A stretch of 64,000 bases of DNA from Candidatus Wallbacteria bacterium (GTDB lineage: Bacteria > Muiribacteriota > UBA6191 > JACPRK01): positions 1 to 64,000 of the forward strand of contig JACQZN010000071.1 in NCBI GenBank assembly GCA_016213845.1. Direction: 5' to 3'. Positions 36,582-45,065 of this stretch are shown here, piece after piece. The notes under the pieces were generated by a model, which was not told the DNA's origin, did no database searches, and worked only from the letters and a program-made list of their open reading frames with translations. Numbering within the stretch: position 1 is the stretch's first letter; every line of letters starts with the position of its first letter. Both the position numbers and the translations under genes were made by a program.

Positions 36582-37981
36582 CAGTCGGCGCCCCCGGCAA
36601 CCGGAATCTGCAGCTTCACCAAAGTTCCCGCGCCCGGCTCGCTTCGAACTTGCATCGTGCCCCCGCAATGCCTCAGCGCGCCTCGCACCAGGAACAGCCC
36701 CAGCCCGAGCCCCGACCCGCTTCCCTTCGTCGTGAAGAAGGGCTCACCGATCCGCGCCGCCAGCTCCGGCGGCATGCCGCAACCCCGATCGCGAACTTCG
36801 AGCACCAGCTCCGAGCCCTCGAGGGTGAGCGCCAGCCGGACGTCGCCCCCGGGTTCGCTGGCCTCCACCGCATTCACCAGGAGGTTTTCGACCGCCTGTC
36901 GGACCAGGTCCCGGCAGATGACGGCCGGTACGAGATCGCTCGATGGCTCCAGGATCAGCCGCACGTCCCGTGCCCGGGCTCGCTGGCCTGCGTTCTCGAT
37001 CGCCTCGCGAGCCAGCTCGCAGACGTCCGTCGCCGCAGGTGTGACGCACCCCGGACCGGCCCCGTCGACCACTCGCCTCAAGACCGAGAACACGCGATCC
37101 ATCGCCTCCCGCGCCATGGCCGAGTAGACCGGGAGAGCGTCGGCCGTCAACTTCCCGCTGTCCAGCCGCCGAAGGAATGAGTCGACGCCCGCCAGCGGGT
37201 TGTTGAGCTCGTGGACCAAGCCTGCGGCCAGCCGTCCGACGGTGGCGAATCGCTCGCTCTCCAGGGCGAGGTCGTGGGTCTGTGCCAGCCGCAGCCGCAT
37301 CGCGTTGAATGCCGAGGCGATGTTGGCGACCTCGCGGGGACCCTCCTGGGAGAGCGGAGCCTCGTCCTTCCCCGGCAGCGGAGCGCTCCGGGATATGCCT
37401 CGGGCCAGCTCCCGCAGCCGGCTCACCGCGAGAGTCTGCATCACGAAGACGAGCCCGCAAACCAGCGACCCCAGCAGCGCGAACATCAGGTCCAGCCGGA
37501 ACACGAGCGCGCGCGACTGCGCCAGTTGGTCCCGCTCCGAGAGCGCCACGTGAACTGAGCCCGGAGTTCCGTCCAGCAAAGGCACGGTGGCGTGACAGAC
37601 CCGTCCAAGCTCCGTGCAGAGCTCCACCGCTTGCTCTCCTGAGGTAGCAGCGATGGGCAGGAGCTGCTCGGGGAAACCGCCGGCGAAGCTGTGCGAGAGA
37701 ATGGCGCCGGCCGGGTCGGCAACGAAGGCGTACGAAATCTCGGCGCGCGACGAGACCATCTCGGAGGTCACCCGATCGAGCGCTGCCTGGTCGCCCAGCA
37801 GCACCGGCTCGGCAGCCGCGGCGGCGTAGGCCTGCCCGAGCGCGCCGGCGCGAGTCCTTGCCGCAAGGCTTACCTGGGCAGCCAGCACGCGCCGCAAGGC
37901 GGTGTGCAGGATCAGCCCGAAGGCCAGGAGCGGTATCAGGACCCCGACAAGCAACCGCGTCCGGAGGCTGACGCGGCTCAT
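36581..37981 (-). CDS. Sensor histidine kinase
   Basis: This 466-residue protein has transmembrane helices at about 9-29 and 163-186 around a periplasmic domain with two Cys (LCTELGRVC, 122-129), then HAMP, an H-box with His257 in LVHELNNPLAGVD and an HATPase domain with RDRGCGMPPE and TTKGSGSGLGLGLFLV. It autophosphorylates and signals to the receiver protein encoded next. The ATG overlaps the stop of the periplasmic-binding-protein gene (ATGA). The three-gene order (binding protein, kinase, regulator) is that of AioXSR/ArxXSR-type arsenite sensing. The paired periplasmic Cys would suit a thiophilic ligand, but that is inference. Confidence 0.88.
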   Translation of the reverse strand: MSRVSLRTRLLVGVLIPLLAFGLILHTALRRVLAAQVSLAARTRAGALGQAYAAAAAEPVLLGDQAALDRVTSEMVSSRAEISYAFVADPAGAILSHSFAGGFPEQLLPIAATSGEQAVELCTELGRVCHATVPLLDGTPGSVHVALSERDQLAQSRALVFRLDLMFALLGSLVCGLVFVMQTLAVSRLRELARGISRSAPLPGKDEAPLSQEGPREVANIASAFNAMRLRLAQTHDLALESERFATVGRLAAGLVHELNNPLAGVDSFLRRLDSGKLTADALPVYSAMAREAMDRVFSVLRRVVDGAGPGCVTPAATDVCELAREAIENAGQRARARDVRLILEPSSDLVPAVICRDLVRQAVENLLVNAVEASEPGGDVRLALTLEGSELVLEVRDRGCGMPPELAARIGEPFFTTKGSGSGLGLGLFLVRGALRHCGGTMQVRSEPGAGTLVKLQIPVAGGAD

Positions 37982-39132
37982 TCGACGGCCCTCGCGGGAG
38001 TATGTCCGGCCGGCTCCAGCTGCGATTGCAGCCGGCGCACGATGTCGTAAGAGCTATCCCGTGTGGATTCGAATCGGTCGATGCCAAGCTGGTCCAGGAT
38101 CACCTTTCCGGCCGGGTCCCTGTGCATCGAGAAGAGCGTTCGACCGAGCAGGTTCGAGAGCGCGTCCGGACAGCTCTTCGGGACGACGAAGGGGGGCGCG
38201 GGGTACTCCGGGGAGCGCTCCAGGATTTTCGTCGCGCCCGTCAGCTGAGGGCTGCTCCGGGCCAACCTCTCCCATACGAGGCTATCGATGGGCGCAGCAT
38301 CGACGAGGCCCCGCGCCACCAGGCGAATCGACCGGTCGTGGCTGAACGTCCAGGAGACCTGCTGCGGCGGGGGCATCGCGAGCTCTCGCAGCCGGGACAG
38401 CAGGTAGAGCCGGCCCGTCAGCGAGCGGGGGTCGACCAGCGCGACGCGGGCGCCGGCCAGCGAAGCGAGAGATGAGGCGGCCGAGGAGGCCGGCGCCAGG
38501 ACGTAGCTGCGGTAGGTCGCCCGCCCATCGATCACGGGCACGGCCAGGGGCCTGGCTCCGTAGCGCTCGTGCGCCTCCGGATAAGCGCCCGAGCAGATGA
38601 ACGCCAGAGACAGGGAGTCCGCCGCGAGAAGCTCGTTCACGGCGCCGTAGGAGCCTCGATGGACGACCTCGGGGCGGGCGCCCATCCGGGCGGCGAGGTA
38701 GCCCGCCAGCCGGCCATAGCTGGCGTGCGTGTCAGTAGGGGAGATCATCGTGGCGAACGCGACTCGCAACAGAGGGCGCTCGCGCTCTGCGGCAACGCCA
38801 TCGCGCCTGGGGGGCGGCACACGCCGCGACAGCGTCACCCGCTGGGCGGGCGGAGGCGGCTCGGGAAGGATGACGTGGGCCGCCGCGATGAGCGCCGCCG
38901 AGACGGCCACTCCGGCCAACCACCAGCCGCGACGGTTTACCTGTCCGGCCGGCGCTCCCTGAACTGTGTGATTCAACTCCTCGCCCTCGTGCGCTCGCTT
39001 GCTTCTATTGAAGCGTGGTCCCTGGCCGTCGTCCCCTGGGCCAACTGTCCATCGGTCGCAACCGCCGTGCCAGGTAGTGCTCCGGGCGGCGGCCGGCTTG
39101 GCCCTAAGCGCGGTGTCTCCATCGGGTGACAC
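37978..39132 (-). CDS. PhnD-like periplasmic/membrane-anchored binding protein (sensor component)
   Basis: The protein has a single N-terminal helix (WWLAGVAVSAALIAAAHVIL) and then a phosphonate-binding-type (PhnD/PF12974) domain: LLRVAFATMISPTDT, YGRLAGYLAARMGARPEVVHRGSY, LSLAFICSGAYPEAHERYG and GARVALVDPRSLTGRLY. In AioX and ArxX, similar proteins sense oxyanions and signal to a kinase. Here the gene overlaps the kinase gene by 4 bases and no ABC permease follows, supporting sensing rather than transport. The start is uncertain: the 39132 start gives 384 residues with a long polar N-terminus, and a TTG at 38976 would begin nearer the helix. Confidence 0.75.
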   Translation of the reverse strand: MSPDGDTALRAKPAAARSTTWHGGCDRWTVGPGDDGQGPRFNRSKRAHEGEELNHTVQGAPAGQVNRRGWWLAGVAVSAALIAAAHVILPEPPPPAQRVTLSRRVPPPRRDGVAAERERPLLRVAFATMISPTDTHASYGRLAGYLAARMGARPEVVHRGSYGAVNELLAADSLSLAFICSGAYPEAHERYGARPLAVPVIDGRATYRSYVLAPASSAASSLASLAGARVALVDPRSLTGRLYLLSRLRELAMPPPQQVSWTFSHDRSIRLVARGLVDAAPIDSLVWERLARSSPQLTGATKILERSPEYPAPPFVVPKSCPDALSNLLGRTLFSMHRDPAGKVILDQLGIDRFESTRDSSYDIVRRLQSQLEPAGHTPARAVE

Positions 39133-39433
39133 CTGCGGGCCTCACGGCAGGCCCTCCTGGGCAGGCGTCTGAGTGCGTGAGCTGGCTCGCGCTCGGTCCG
39201 TACGCGAGCTGCACCGCCTCGGGGAGACGAACCGCGCGGCCTGTGCAGACCGGTCCGGGTGTCTCCGCAGCGTGACGTTTTCGGGACAAAGCGTCCGCCG
39301 CTGCCACCCTGGGAAGTGTGCTCGGTCACATTGCCGTGGCTCCGTCGGGCAGCTGGGGCCGTTGCGAGCCCGAGGACCGCAGGGCCGCGCCACGACAAGA
39401 CTTTCTCGCGTCTCCACGCCCAGCCACCGCAGA

Positions 39434-39449
39434 TGGCTCGCAGATTGCT
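39434..39449 (+). promoter_or_regulatory. Sigma-54-like promoter upstream of the oxidoreductase operon
   Basis: TGGCTCG-CAGA-TTGCT matches the -24/-12 consensus TGGCACG-N4-TTGCW at all positions but one, with correct spacing. It lies 135 bases upstream of the cytochrome lipoprotein ATG (39584), in the 451-base divergent spacer (39133-39583) that otherwise contains no gene. Motifs of this length arise by chance, so support is moderate. Confidence 0.45.
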
Positions 39450-39583
39450 TGAGCCCCGGCCAGCCCGTCGCAGCGACCATCCGAGAGAGGGGCCCCAGGG
39501 TCCCCTCGCTGTGGCGACAGGCCGATTCCAGCCCCGCCTAGGCCGGGGGGCCGGGACGACGTTTCCTGAAAAGAGGTCAGCTC

Positions 39584-40630
39584 ATGGCTTGCTTCCGCAC
39601 TGTTCAAAACCGCCTTCGTCCGCTGCTCTGTCTGGTGCTGATCCTCCCGCTCACTGGCTGCGGTAGCGGGGGCGGTGGGGGCGTTGGGACTGCGGTAACG
39701 GCTGGCGCCGTGAGCGTGAGCGCCTTCGGGTTGCTCCCCGGTTCCACTCTCAGCCAGACCGTGCCTGCTACGTCTGACCTCGATCCGGCGACGCCAGGTG
39801 TCCAGCAGGACCTGCAGGTGAGCAATGTCCCCGTTGCCACCGTCTTGCAGCTCTTCTCGATGACGGCTCGGGGTGTGGCGTCGTCCCAGGAGCAGCTCCT
39901 GGCCACCACCCAGGCCAACTCCCTCGGGATGGCCATTTTCCCGAGAGTCACGTTTTCCGACGGGCAGCGGTTGCGGGTCTTGGCGCCCGGCGGCTCCGTC
40001 GACTTCTACCTGAACGTGACCGTCCAGGGAACGGCGCCTGGTCCCAACCAGGCCCCGGTCGTCACGGTTCAGTCGCAGCGGACGGTCGCGGCGGCTGCCA
40101 CGGTGACCCTGACTGCCTCGGCGACGGACGCCGATGGCGACGCTCTCGGCTACTCGTGGACGCAACTCTCGGGCCCAGCGGTGATTCTCAGCAACGCGCA
40201 GACGGCCGCCGCCGGCTTCATCCCTCAGCCCGGGCTCTACGACTTCCGCGTCGCAGTCAGCGATTCGCGGAGCGGCGTTTCCACGGCGGACATCTCGGTC
40301 CTGGCTGTGGAGATGAGCAGCGCCGTACAGGCGGACCTGGCCGCTGCGGGCCGCAATCTGATCGCCTTCCACAAGTCGGCCGGTTCGAAGTCGGCCGGTT
40401 CGTGCCAGTACTGCCACGGCGCTGTCGTGATGAGCAAGTCGCTCGATGCGCGCTACGTGACGGTCCACCTCCGCCATACGTTCTCGGGGACCGGGCCGCA
40501 GCTGGCATGCGTGGACTGCCACCAGGCCGTTGACACGCTCGAGAAGTCGGCCGCTCACGTCCGCCGTCAGGTGGACATGAACCTCTGCTACGGCTGCCAC
40601 ACCCGCTTCTTCGCGGGAAGTCCCAACTGA
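39584..40630 (+). CDS. Triheme c-type cytochrome lipoprotein with PKD-like domain
   Basis: This 348-residue protein has a lipoprotein signal with lipobox LTGC (Cys26) and a Gly-rich linker. A PKD-like beta domain (about 157-242) contains ATDADGDALGYSWTQLSGP. Three CxxCH heme sites follow at 274-278 (CQYCH), 309-313 (CVDCH) and 335-339 (CYGCH). It is anchored in the periplasm or outer membrane and would carry electrons to or from the oxidoreductase encoded next, taking the place of the usual NrfD-type membrane subunit, which is absent. A 15-base tandem duplication (KSAGS-KSAGS, near 40375-40404) precedes the first heme. The ATG at 39584 has AGAGG upstream. Confidence 0.82.
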   Translation: MACFRTVQNRLRPLLCLVLILPLTGCGSGGGGGVGTAVTAGAVSVSAFGLLPGSTLSQTVPATSDLDPATPGVQQDLQVSNVPVATVLQLFSMTARGVASSQEQLLATTQANSLGMAIFPRVTFSDGQRLRVLAPGGSVDFYLNVTVQGTAPGPNQAPVVTVQSQRTVAAAATVTLTASATDADGDALGYSWTQLSGPAVILSNAQTAAAGFIPQPGLYDFRVAVSDSRSGVSTADISVLAVEMSSAVQADLAAAGRNLIAFHKSAGSKSAGSCQYCHGAVVMSKSLDARYVTVHLRHTFSGTGPQLACVDCHQAVDTLEKSAAHVRRQVDMNLCYGCHTRFFAGSPN

Positions 40631-40704
40631 GTCTTCGAACGCCACGCCCCGCTAGCCCGGCGCCTGACCCTCCCCGCGAGGGCGACACCCAAGGAGTGCC
40701 CCCC

Positions 40705-43683
40705 ATGAACAGCACCACCCGGAAGTTCCTCGGTCGACCGCTGGCTCGACGATCTTTCCTGAAGGCCACATCCGGTCTTGCCGCCGCCACCGCGCTGAGC
40801 GGCGGGCTGACGCGGACCCGCCAGGCCTGCGCCGCCGAGTTCACGGGCGCCGACACCGATCTGGGCGATCTCTCCTCGCAGGTCGGCATCCAGTACTCGA
40901 TCTGTCAGATGTGCCACGGCCGCTGCGGCATCCGGGTGAAGGTGGCCGACGGGGCCGTGCTGAAGATCGACGGCAATCCCTACCACCCGGCCAATCGGTC
41001 GGATGACGCGCGGCTTCCCTTCGCCACCGACCCCAGTTCCGCGGACGTCAAGAAGCTGCCTGGCGCGGTCTGCGCCAAGGCCCAGGCCGGACTCGAAGTT
41101 CTGTACAACCCGTTTCGCATCAAGCAGCCGCTGAAGCGGGTGGGCCCGCGTGGAAGCAACCGATGGCAGACCGTCACCTGGGACCAGGCGCTGGACGACA
41201 TTGCCGCCCGGCTGCAGCCGTTTCTGGTGGATGACGCCATCAATCCGGCCATTCCGGAGCTGGGCTCCAAGCGAAACTTGATCGTCTTCGCCCCAGGGAG
41301 ACTGCCCCACGGTGGCAAGGAGTTCACCGACCGCATATTCGGCAATGGAATGGGGTCGGTCAACAAGCGCCACGATCACACGAGCATCTGCGAGACGAGC
41401 CACCACGTGGCCTACAACCTGGCGACCGGCGGCTCCAACGACCTAAAGCCGGACATCGAGAACTGCGAGTACATCCTGTACTTCGGGACGAACCCGCTGG
41501 CCGCCAACTTCAGTTTCGTCGCGCATGCCCGCAAGCTGATGCGCTTCCGGGCCCGAGGTGGGCAGATGACCGTCGTCGACCCCCTCTTCAACACGACGGC
41601 CGCCAAGGCGACGCGGTGGGTGCCGATCAAGCCCGGGACAGATGCTGCGTTTGCTCTGGGGATGACGCGGTACATCATCGAGCAGAACAGGCACAACTCC
41701 CAGTTCCTGCGGAACGCCAACCAGGCGGCCGCCAATGCCGTGGCCAACGGCGGATACAAGACCTGGACGGACGCGACGCACCTGGTGGTCGTCCAGCAAG
41801 GGCACGCCAGCAAGGGGAAGTTCCTCACACCTGCCGAGGCGGGTCTAACGGGTGCGGCCAGCACGTCCCGAGTCTGCCTGGTCGCGGCCGCGGCCACGGA
41901 GGTCAAGAGCTCCTCCACGGCGGCGGACGCGGTCGTTGGTGACCTGGACGTGTCGGGGCTCGTGAATGGCATCGCGGTGAAGAGTGTGTTCCGAATGCTG
42001 AAGGAGCGCGCGACGGAATCGAGCGTGGCCCAGTACGCCTCGATTTGCGGTGTCGCCGAATCCGACATCACTGCCGTCGCCACCGAGTTCACCAGCCACG
42101 GGTTCAAGGCCGCAGCCGACTGCTACCGGGGGCCGGTCCAGCACACCAACGGCGTCTACACCGCCTGGGCCATCCTGCACCTCAACACGCTGATAGGGAA
42201 CTACGACCGCAAAGGCGGTCTGACGAAGGGCGGGAGCCATTTCCATGAGGTGGGGGGCGCGGCCAACACCGTGGACCTCAAGGCCGTCCCCGGCGGCAAG
42301 ACGGCGGCCGGAATCAACCTGACGCGCGTCGGCGTCAAGTACGACGCCACGAAGGCGCCGAAGCTCATCGAGAGGGACGGACCGGTCCCGCCGCGGCCCT
42401 GGTTCCCGTTCGCGCAGAACGGCAACTTCCAGGAAGTTCTGTCTGCCATTGACGCCGGCTATCCGTATGGCCCCAACGCATCCTTTGCGTTGTTCACCTA
42501 CTGGAACATCTGGAACTGGAGCACACCCGGCGGGCGCGTCGTGTTCGAGCGGGTGATGAAGGACGAGGCAAAGGTCCCGCTCTTCGTGGCGTTCGACGTC
42601 GACTTCGGCGATGCTTCCGTTTTCGCCGACTACATCCTTCCGGACGCCACCTACCTCGAGGTGTGGCACACGCCACACTTCTCGGCGGTCGACTCCACGA
42701 CCTTCTCGGGCTGGCGGCAGCCCGTGGTCGGCAAGGCCCGCGAAGCCGGCAGCAACACATGGCAAGACGTTGCGAGCGCAGGCTTCCGCTGGGACGCGTC
42801 GAAGGACTGGGAGTACCAGCCGTTGTTCGACACCAGGACCCTGCTGGACGCGCTCATCGGGCTCGGCAAGAGACTGGGGATTCCGGGGGTCGGCAGCGGG
42901 GCCTTCGGCTCGGGCGCCTACTACTCCCAGTGCGACCGCGCCTGGCACTGGGCGCGTAACACGCTGCAGAACTTCGCGACCGAATCGGGCAAGGCGGCCC
43001 AGGACATCATCGACCGGGGCGGGGTCTTCAAGGACCCTGGCTCGGCCTACTCGGGCGACTTCACCGCGGGCCAGATCAAGAAGCTCGTCAACATCTACAA
43101 CGAAGTCGTGGCCGCGACCACCGACACGATGACAGGTGCCAAGTTCGACGGCCTGCCCAAGTACGTGCCGCTGCTGGACTTCAAGGACCGGCCGATCGAC
43201 GACTCGGCGCAGTTTCCCTACCAGCTCACGACCTACAAGCTGGTGACACACGGACAGGGCAGGACGGTGAGCCAGGCCCATCTAATGCAAGCGGACAGGG
43301 AGAACTTCGTGGAGCTCAGCGCGACGGACGCCGCCGCGCTGGGAGTCGCCGCCGGTGACCTCGTGCGGCTCACCTCCGCCAGCGACTCCACGGGCGTGAT
43401 TGGAAAGGCCCTGGTGACGGCGCGATTGAGGCCCGGCGTGATAGCCGTCAGCCACCACTTCGGTCATTTCCACATGGGCTCCCAGTCGGTGGAGGTCGAT
43501 GGGACCGTCCGAAAGGTCGACGACGCCGGCGCGCTCCGGGCCTCGGCGCCCGAGCGGGCAGCCGGCCTGACGGTCAACCCGATCATGCGGCTAGACCCCG
43601 CGGTCCCCAACGTCTGCCTCACCGACAAGATTGGCGGCAGCGCGTCGTTCTTCGACACCTGGGTCCAGGTCCAGAAGATTTAA
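40705..43683 (+). CDS. Tat-exported molybdopterin oxidoreductase, ArrA/ArxA/TtrA-like catalytic subunit
   Basis: This 992-residue protein has a Tat signal (ARRSFLKA, 14-21). A 4Fe-4S motif has Cys at 67, 70 and 74 and a distant fourth Cys at 123, and Cys229 (HTSICETSHH) sits at the usual molybdenum-ligand position. The C-terminal MoCo dinucleotide-binding domain has AVSHHFGHFHMGS. The spacing fits the DMSO-reductase-family clade of arsenate reductase ArrA, arsenite oxidase ArxA, tetrathionate reductase TtrA and SrdA selenate reductase; which one cannot be settled by eye. The nearby AioX-like sensor, ACR3 and ArsR favour arsenic. The ATG at 40705 is chosen because AAGGAG (40691-40696) lies 8 bases upstream. 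Confidence 0.85.
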   Translation: MNSTTRKFLGRPLARRSFLKATSGLAAATALSGGLTRTRQACAAEFTGADTDLGDLSSQVGIQYSICQMCHGRCGIRVKVADGAVLKIDGNPYHPANRSDDARLPFATDPSSADVKKLPGAVCAKAQAGLEVLYNPFRIKQPLKRVGPRGSNRWQTVTWDQALDDIAARLQPFLVDDAINPAIPELGSKRNLIVFAPGRLPHGGKEFTDRIFGNGMGSVNKRHDHTSICETSHHVAYNLATGGSNDLKPDIENCEYILYFGTNPLAANFSFVAHARKLMRFRARGGQMTVVDPLFNTTAAKATRWVPIKPGTDAAFALGMTRYIIEQNRHNSQFLRNANQAAANAVANGGYKTWTDATHLVVVQQGHASKGKFLTPAEAGLTGAASTSRVCLVAAAATEVKSSSTAADAVVGDLDVSGLVNGIAVKSVFRMLKERATESSVAQYASICGVAESDITAVATEFTSHGFKAAADCYRGPVQHTNGVYTAWAILHLNTLIGNYDRKGGLTKGGSHFHEVGGAANTVDLKAVPGGKTAAGINLTRVGVKYDATKAPKLIERDGPVPPRPWFPFAQNGNFQEVLSAIDAGYPYGPNASFALFTYWNIWNWSTPGGRVVFERVMKDEAKVPLFVAFDVDFGDASVFADYILPDATYLEVWHTPHFSAVDSTTFSGWRQPVVGKAREAGSNTWQDVASAGFRWDASKDWEYQPLFDTRTLLDALIGLGKRLGIPGVGSGAFGSGAYYSQCDRAWHWARNTLQNFATESGKAAQDIIDRGGVFKDPGSAYSGDFTAGQIKKLVNIYNEVVAATTDTMTGAKFDGLPKYVPLLDFKDRPIDDSAQFPYQLTTYKLVTHGQGRTVSQAHLMQADRENFVELSATDAAALGVAAGDLVRLTSASDSTGVIGKALVTARLRPGVIAVSHHFGHFHMGSQSVEVDGTVRKVDDAGALRASAPERAAGLTVNPIMRLDPAVPNVCLTDKIGGSASFFDTWVQVQKI

Positions 43684-43696
43684 GGAGGCTCACCCA

Positions 43697-44257
43697 ATGG
43701 CACAGCAACTCGGTTTCACGGTCGACCTGGCCAAGTGCGTCGGATGCAAGTCCTGCTCGGTGGCGTGCGCGATGGAGAACAACACGCCCGTGGGCGTGCT
43801 CTACCGCGACGTCATCCGCCAGGAGTCGGGTACCTATCCCGCTCCATCGATCACCTTCGTCTCCACGGCCTGCAACCACTGCAAGGATGCGTCTTGCGTG
43901 AAGTCATGTCCCGTCGGGGCCATGCGCAAGCACGCCGACAAGATGGGCGTCGTCCTGGTTGACCAGTCGCTCTGCATCGGCTGCAGACGCTGCACCTTCG
44001 CCTGCCCCTACGGCGCTCCGCAGTACAACGAGGCGACGAAGAAGACGGAGAAGTGTACCTTCTGCGTGCACCGTGTTCTCGACGCCAACGGCCAGCTCAC
44101 AGGGATGAAGCCGGCCTGCGTCTCGACCTGCCCGGCCGAGGCGCTCGAGTTCGAGGTGCGGGAAGATACCGCCTGGACGGACGTCGGGACGGCCCCGTCG
44201 GGCTGGGCCAGCAAGAAGCTCACGAACCCGAGCACGCAGTTCAAGCGTGCATTCTGA
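43697..44257 (+). CDS. 4Fe-4S electron-transfer subunit (TtrB/ArrB/DmsB-like)
   Basis: This 186-residue protein has four ferredoxin-type Cys groups: CVGCKSCSVAC (14-24), CNHCKDASCVKSC, CIGCRRCTFAC and CTFCVHR...CVSTC. It matches the four-cluster iron-sulfur subunit of DMSO-reductase-family enzymes. It has no signal of its own and would be exported with the Tat-borne catalytic subunit. AAGGAGG lies 8 bases upstream of the ATG, and the gene starts 13 bases after the catalytic gene. It relays electrons between the catalytic subunit and the cytochrome or quinone pool. Confidence 0.92.
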   Translation: MAQQLGFTVDLAKCVGCKSCSVACAMENNTPVGVLYRDVIRQESGTYPAPSITFVSTACNHCKDASCVKSCPVGAMRKHADKMGVVLVDQSLCIGCRRCTFACPYGAPQYNEATKKTEKCTFCVHRVLDANGQLTGMKPACVSTCPAEALEFEVREDTAWTDVGTAPSGWASKKLTNPSTQFKRAF

Positions 44258-44277
44258 CGCAAAGGAGTTGTCGAGTC

Positions 44278-45057
44278 ATGAGCGAGCCTGGAGAGGAGCA
44301 GGTCGACGCCGATCAGCTCGCGGAAGCCGAGGGCCTGTCGGGGCTCTACCTGTTCCTGGCGGGGCTGTTCCGCAAGCCTCCAACCCGGGACCTGATGGCG
44401 ATGCTGGCGGGCGAAGGGTCGGGTCAGGACGTCAGGGAGACGATCGGAGAGCTGGTAGGCGAGGAGTTGGCCGCGGCCCTGGAGTCGGCCGCGCGCCAGG
44501 CGCTGGGCGATGTCGACGGGCTTCGCCGCGACTTCGAGCAGTTGCTGAGCATCCCGCAGGCCGCGTACCTGGCGCCGTACGAATCGGCCTACAGGGGTCA
44601 ACCCGCCGCCAGAACGCGGGGCCACGGCCTGTTGATGGGGCCGCATGCCCGGGAGGTCGCGGCCCAGTACAGGCTTGCGGGGTTGGCGCTCTCCGGGGAA
44701 CCCAACGAGCTGCCCGATCACATCTCGCTCGAGCTGGAGTTCATCGCCCGGTGCGCCGAAATGGAGGCGCGAAACCTGCGTGCCGGCCAGCAGGGCAGCC
44801 CCGAGGCCGCCGGCTGGCGGCTCCTGCGCCGGCGCTTCCTGGAGCAGCACGTACGGGCCTGGGTTCCTCGACTCTGTGAGGAGATGGAGAGGAGGGCGTC
44901 CACGGCCTTCTATCGCGCGGCGGCCAGGGTCGTGGCCGGCGTGCTGGCGCTCGAAGGCGACGCGTTGCCGGCGACGGACGCGCCGTTGGACCGGGTCGAG
45001 CCTTCCGGGCAGGAGATCCAAGACGGTCCGTCGCGCGCTCCGGCGCCGATCGAGTAG
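44278..45057 (+). CDS. TorD/DmsD-type molybdoenzyme chaperone
   Basis: This 259-residue, all-helical protein has the NarJ/TorD pattern: GLYLFLAGLFRKPPT near the N-terminus, LRRDFEQLLSIP, then YLAPYESAYRG and PDHISLELEFIA (P-D-H-x-x-x-E-L-E), the family signature. Such chaperones bind the Tat signal of the catalytic subunit and guard cofactor insertion before export. It lies 20 bases after the iron-sulfur subunit in the same operon, which supports that the oxidoreductase is assembled and exported. Confidence 0.88.
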   Translation: MSEPGEEQVDADQLAEAEGLSGLYLFLAGLFRKPPTRDLMAMLAGEGSGQDVRETIGELVGEELAAALESAARQALGDVDGLRRDFEQLLSIPQAAYLAPYESAYRGQPAARTRGHGLLMGPHAREVAAQYRLAGLALSGEPNELPDHISLELEFIARCAEMEARNLRAGQQGSPEAAGWRLLRRRFLEQHVRAWVPRLCEEMERRASTAFYRAAARVVAGVLALEGDALPATDAPLDRVEPSGQEIQDGPSRAPAPIE

Positions 45058-45065
45058 GCGCCGCA

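Noticed and set aside
40705..43683. Firm naming as arrA, arxA or ttrA
   Set aside because: Motifs visible by eye do not separate these sister groups; neighbours favour arsenic but do not prove it.
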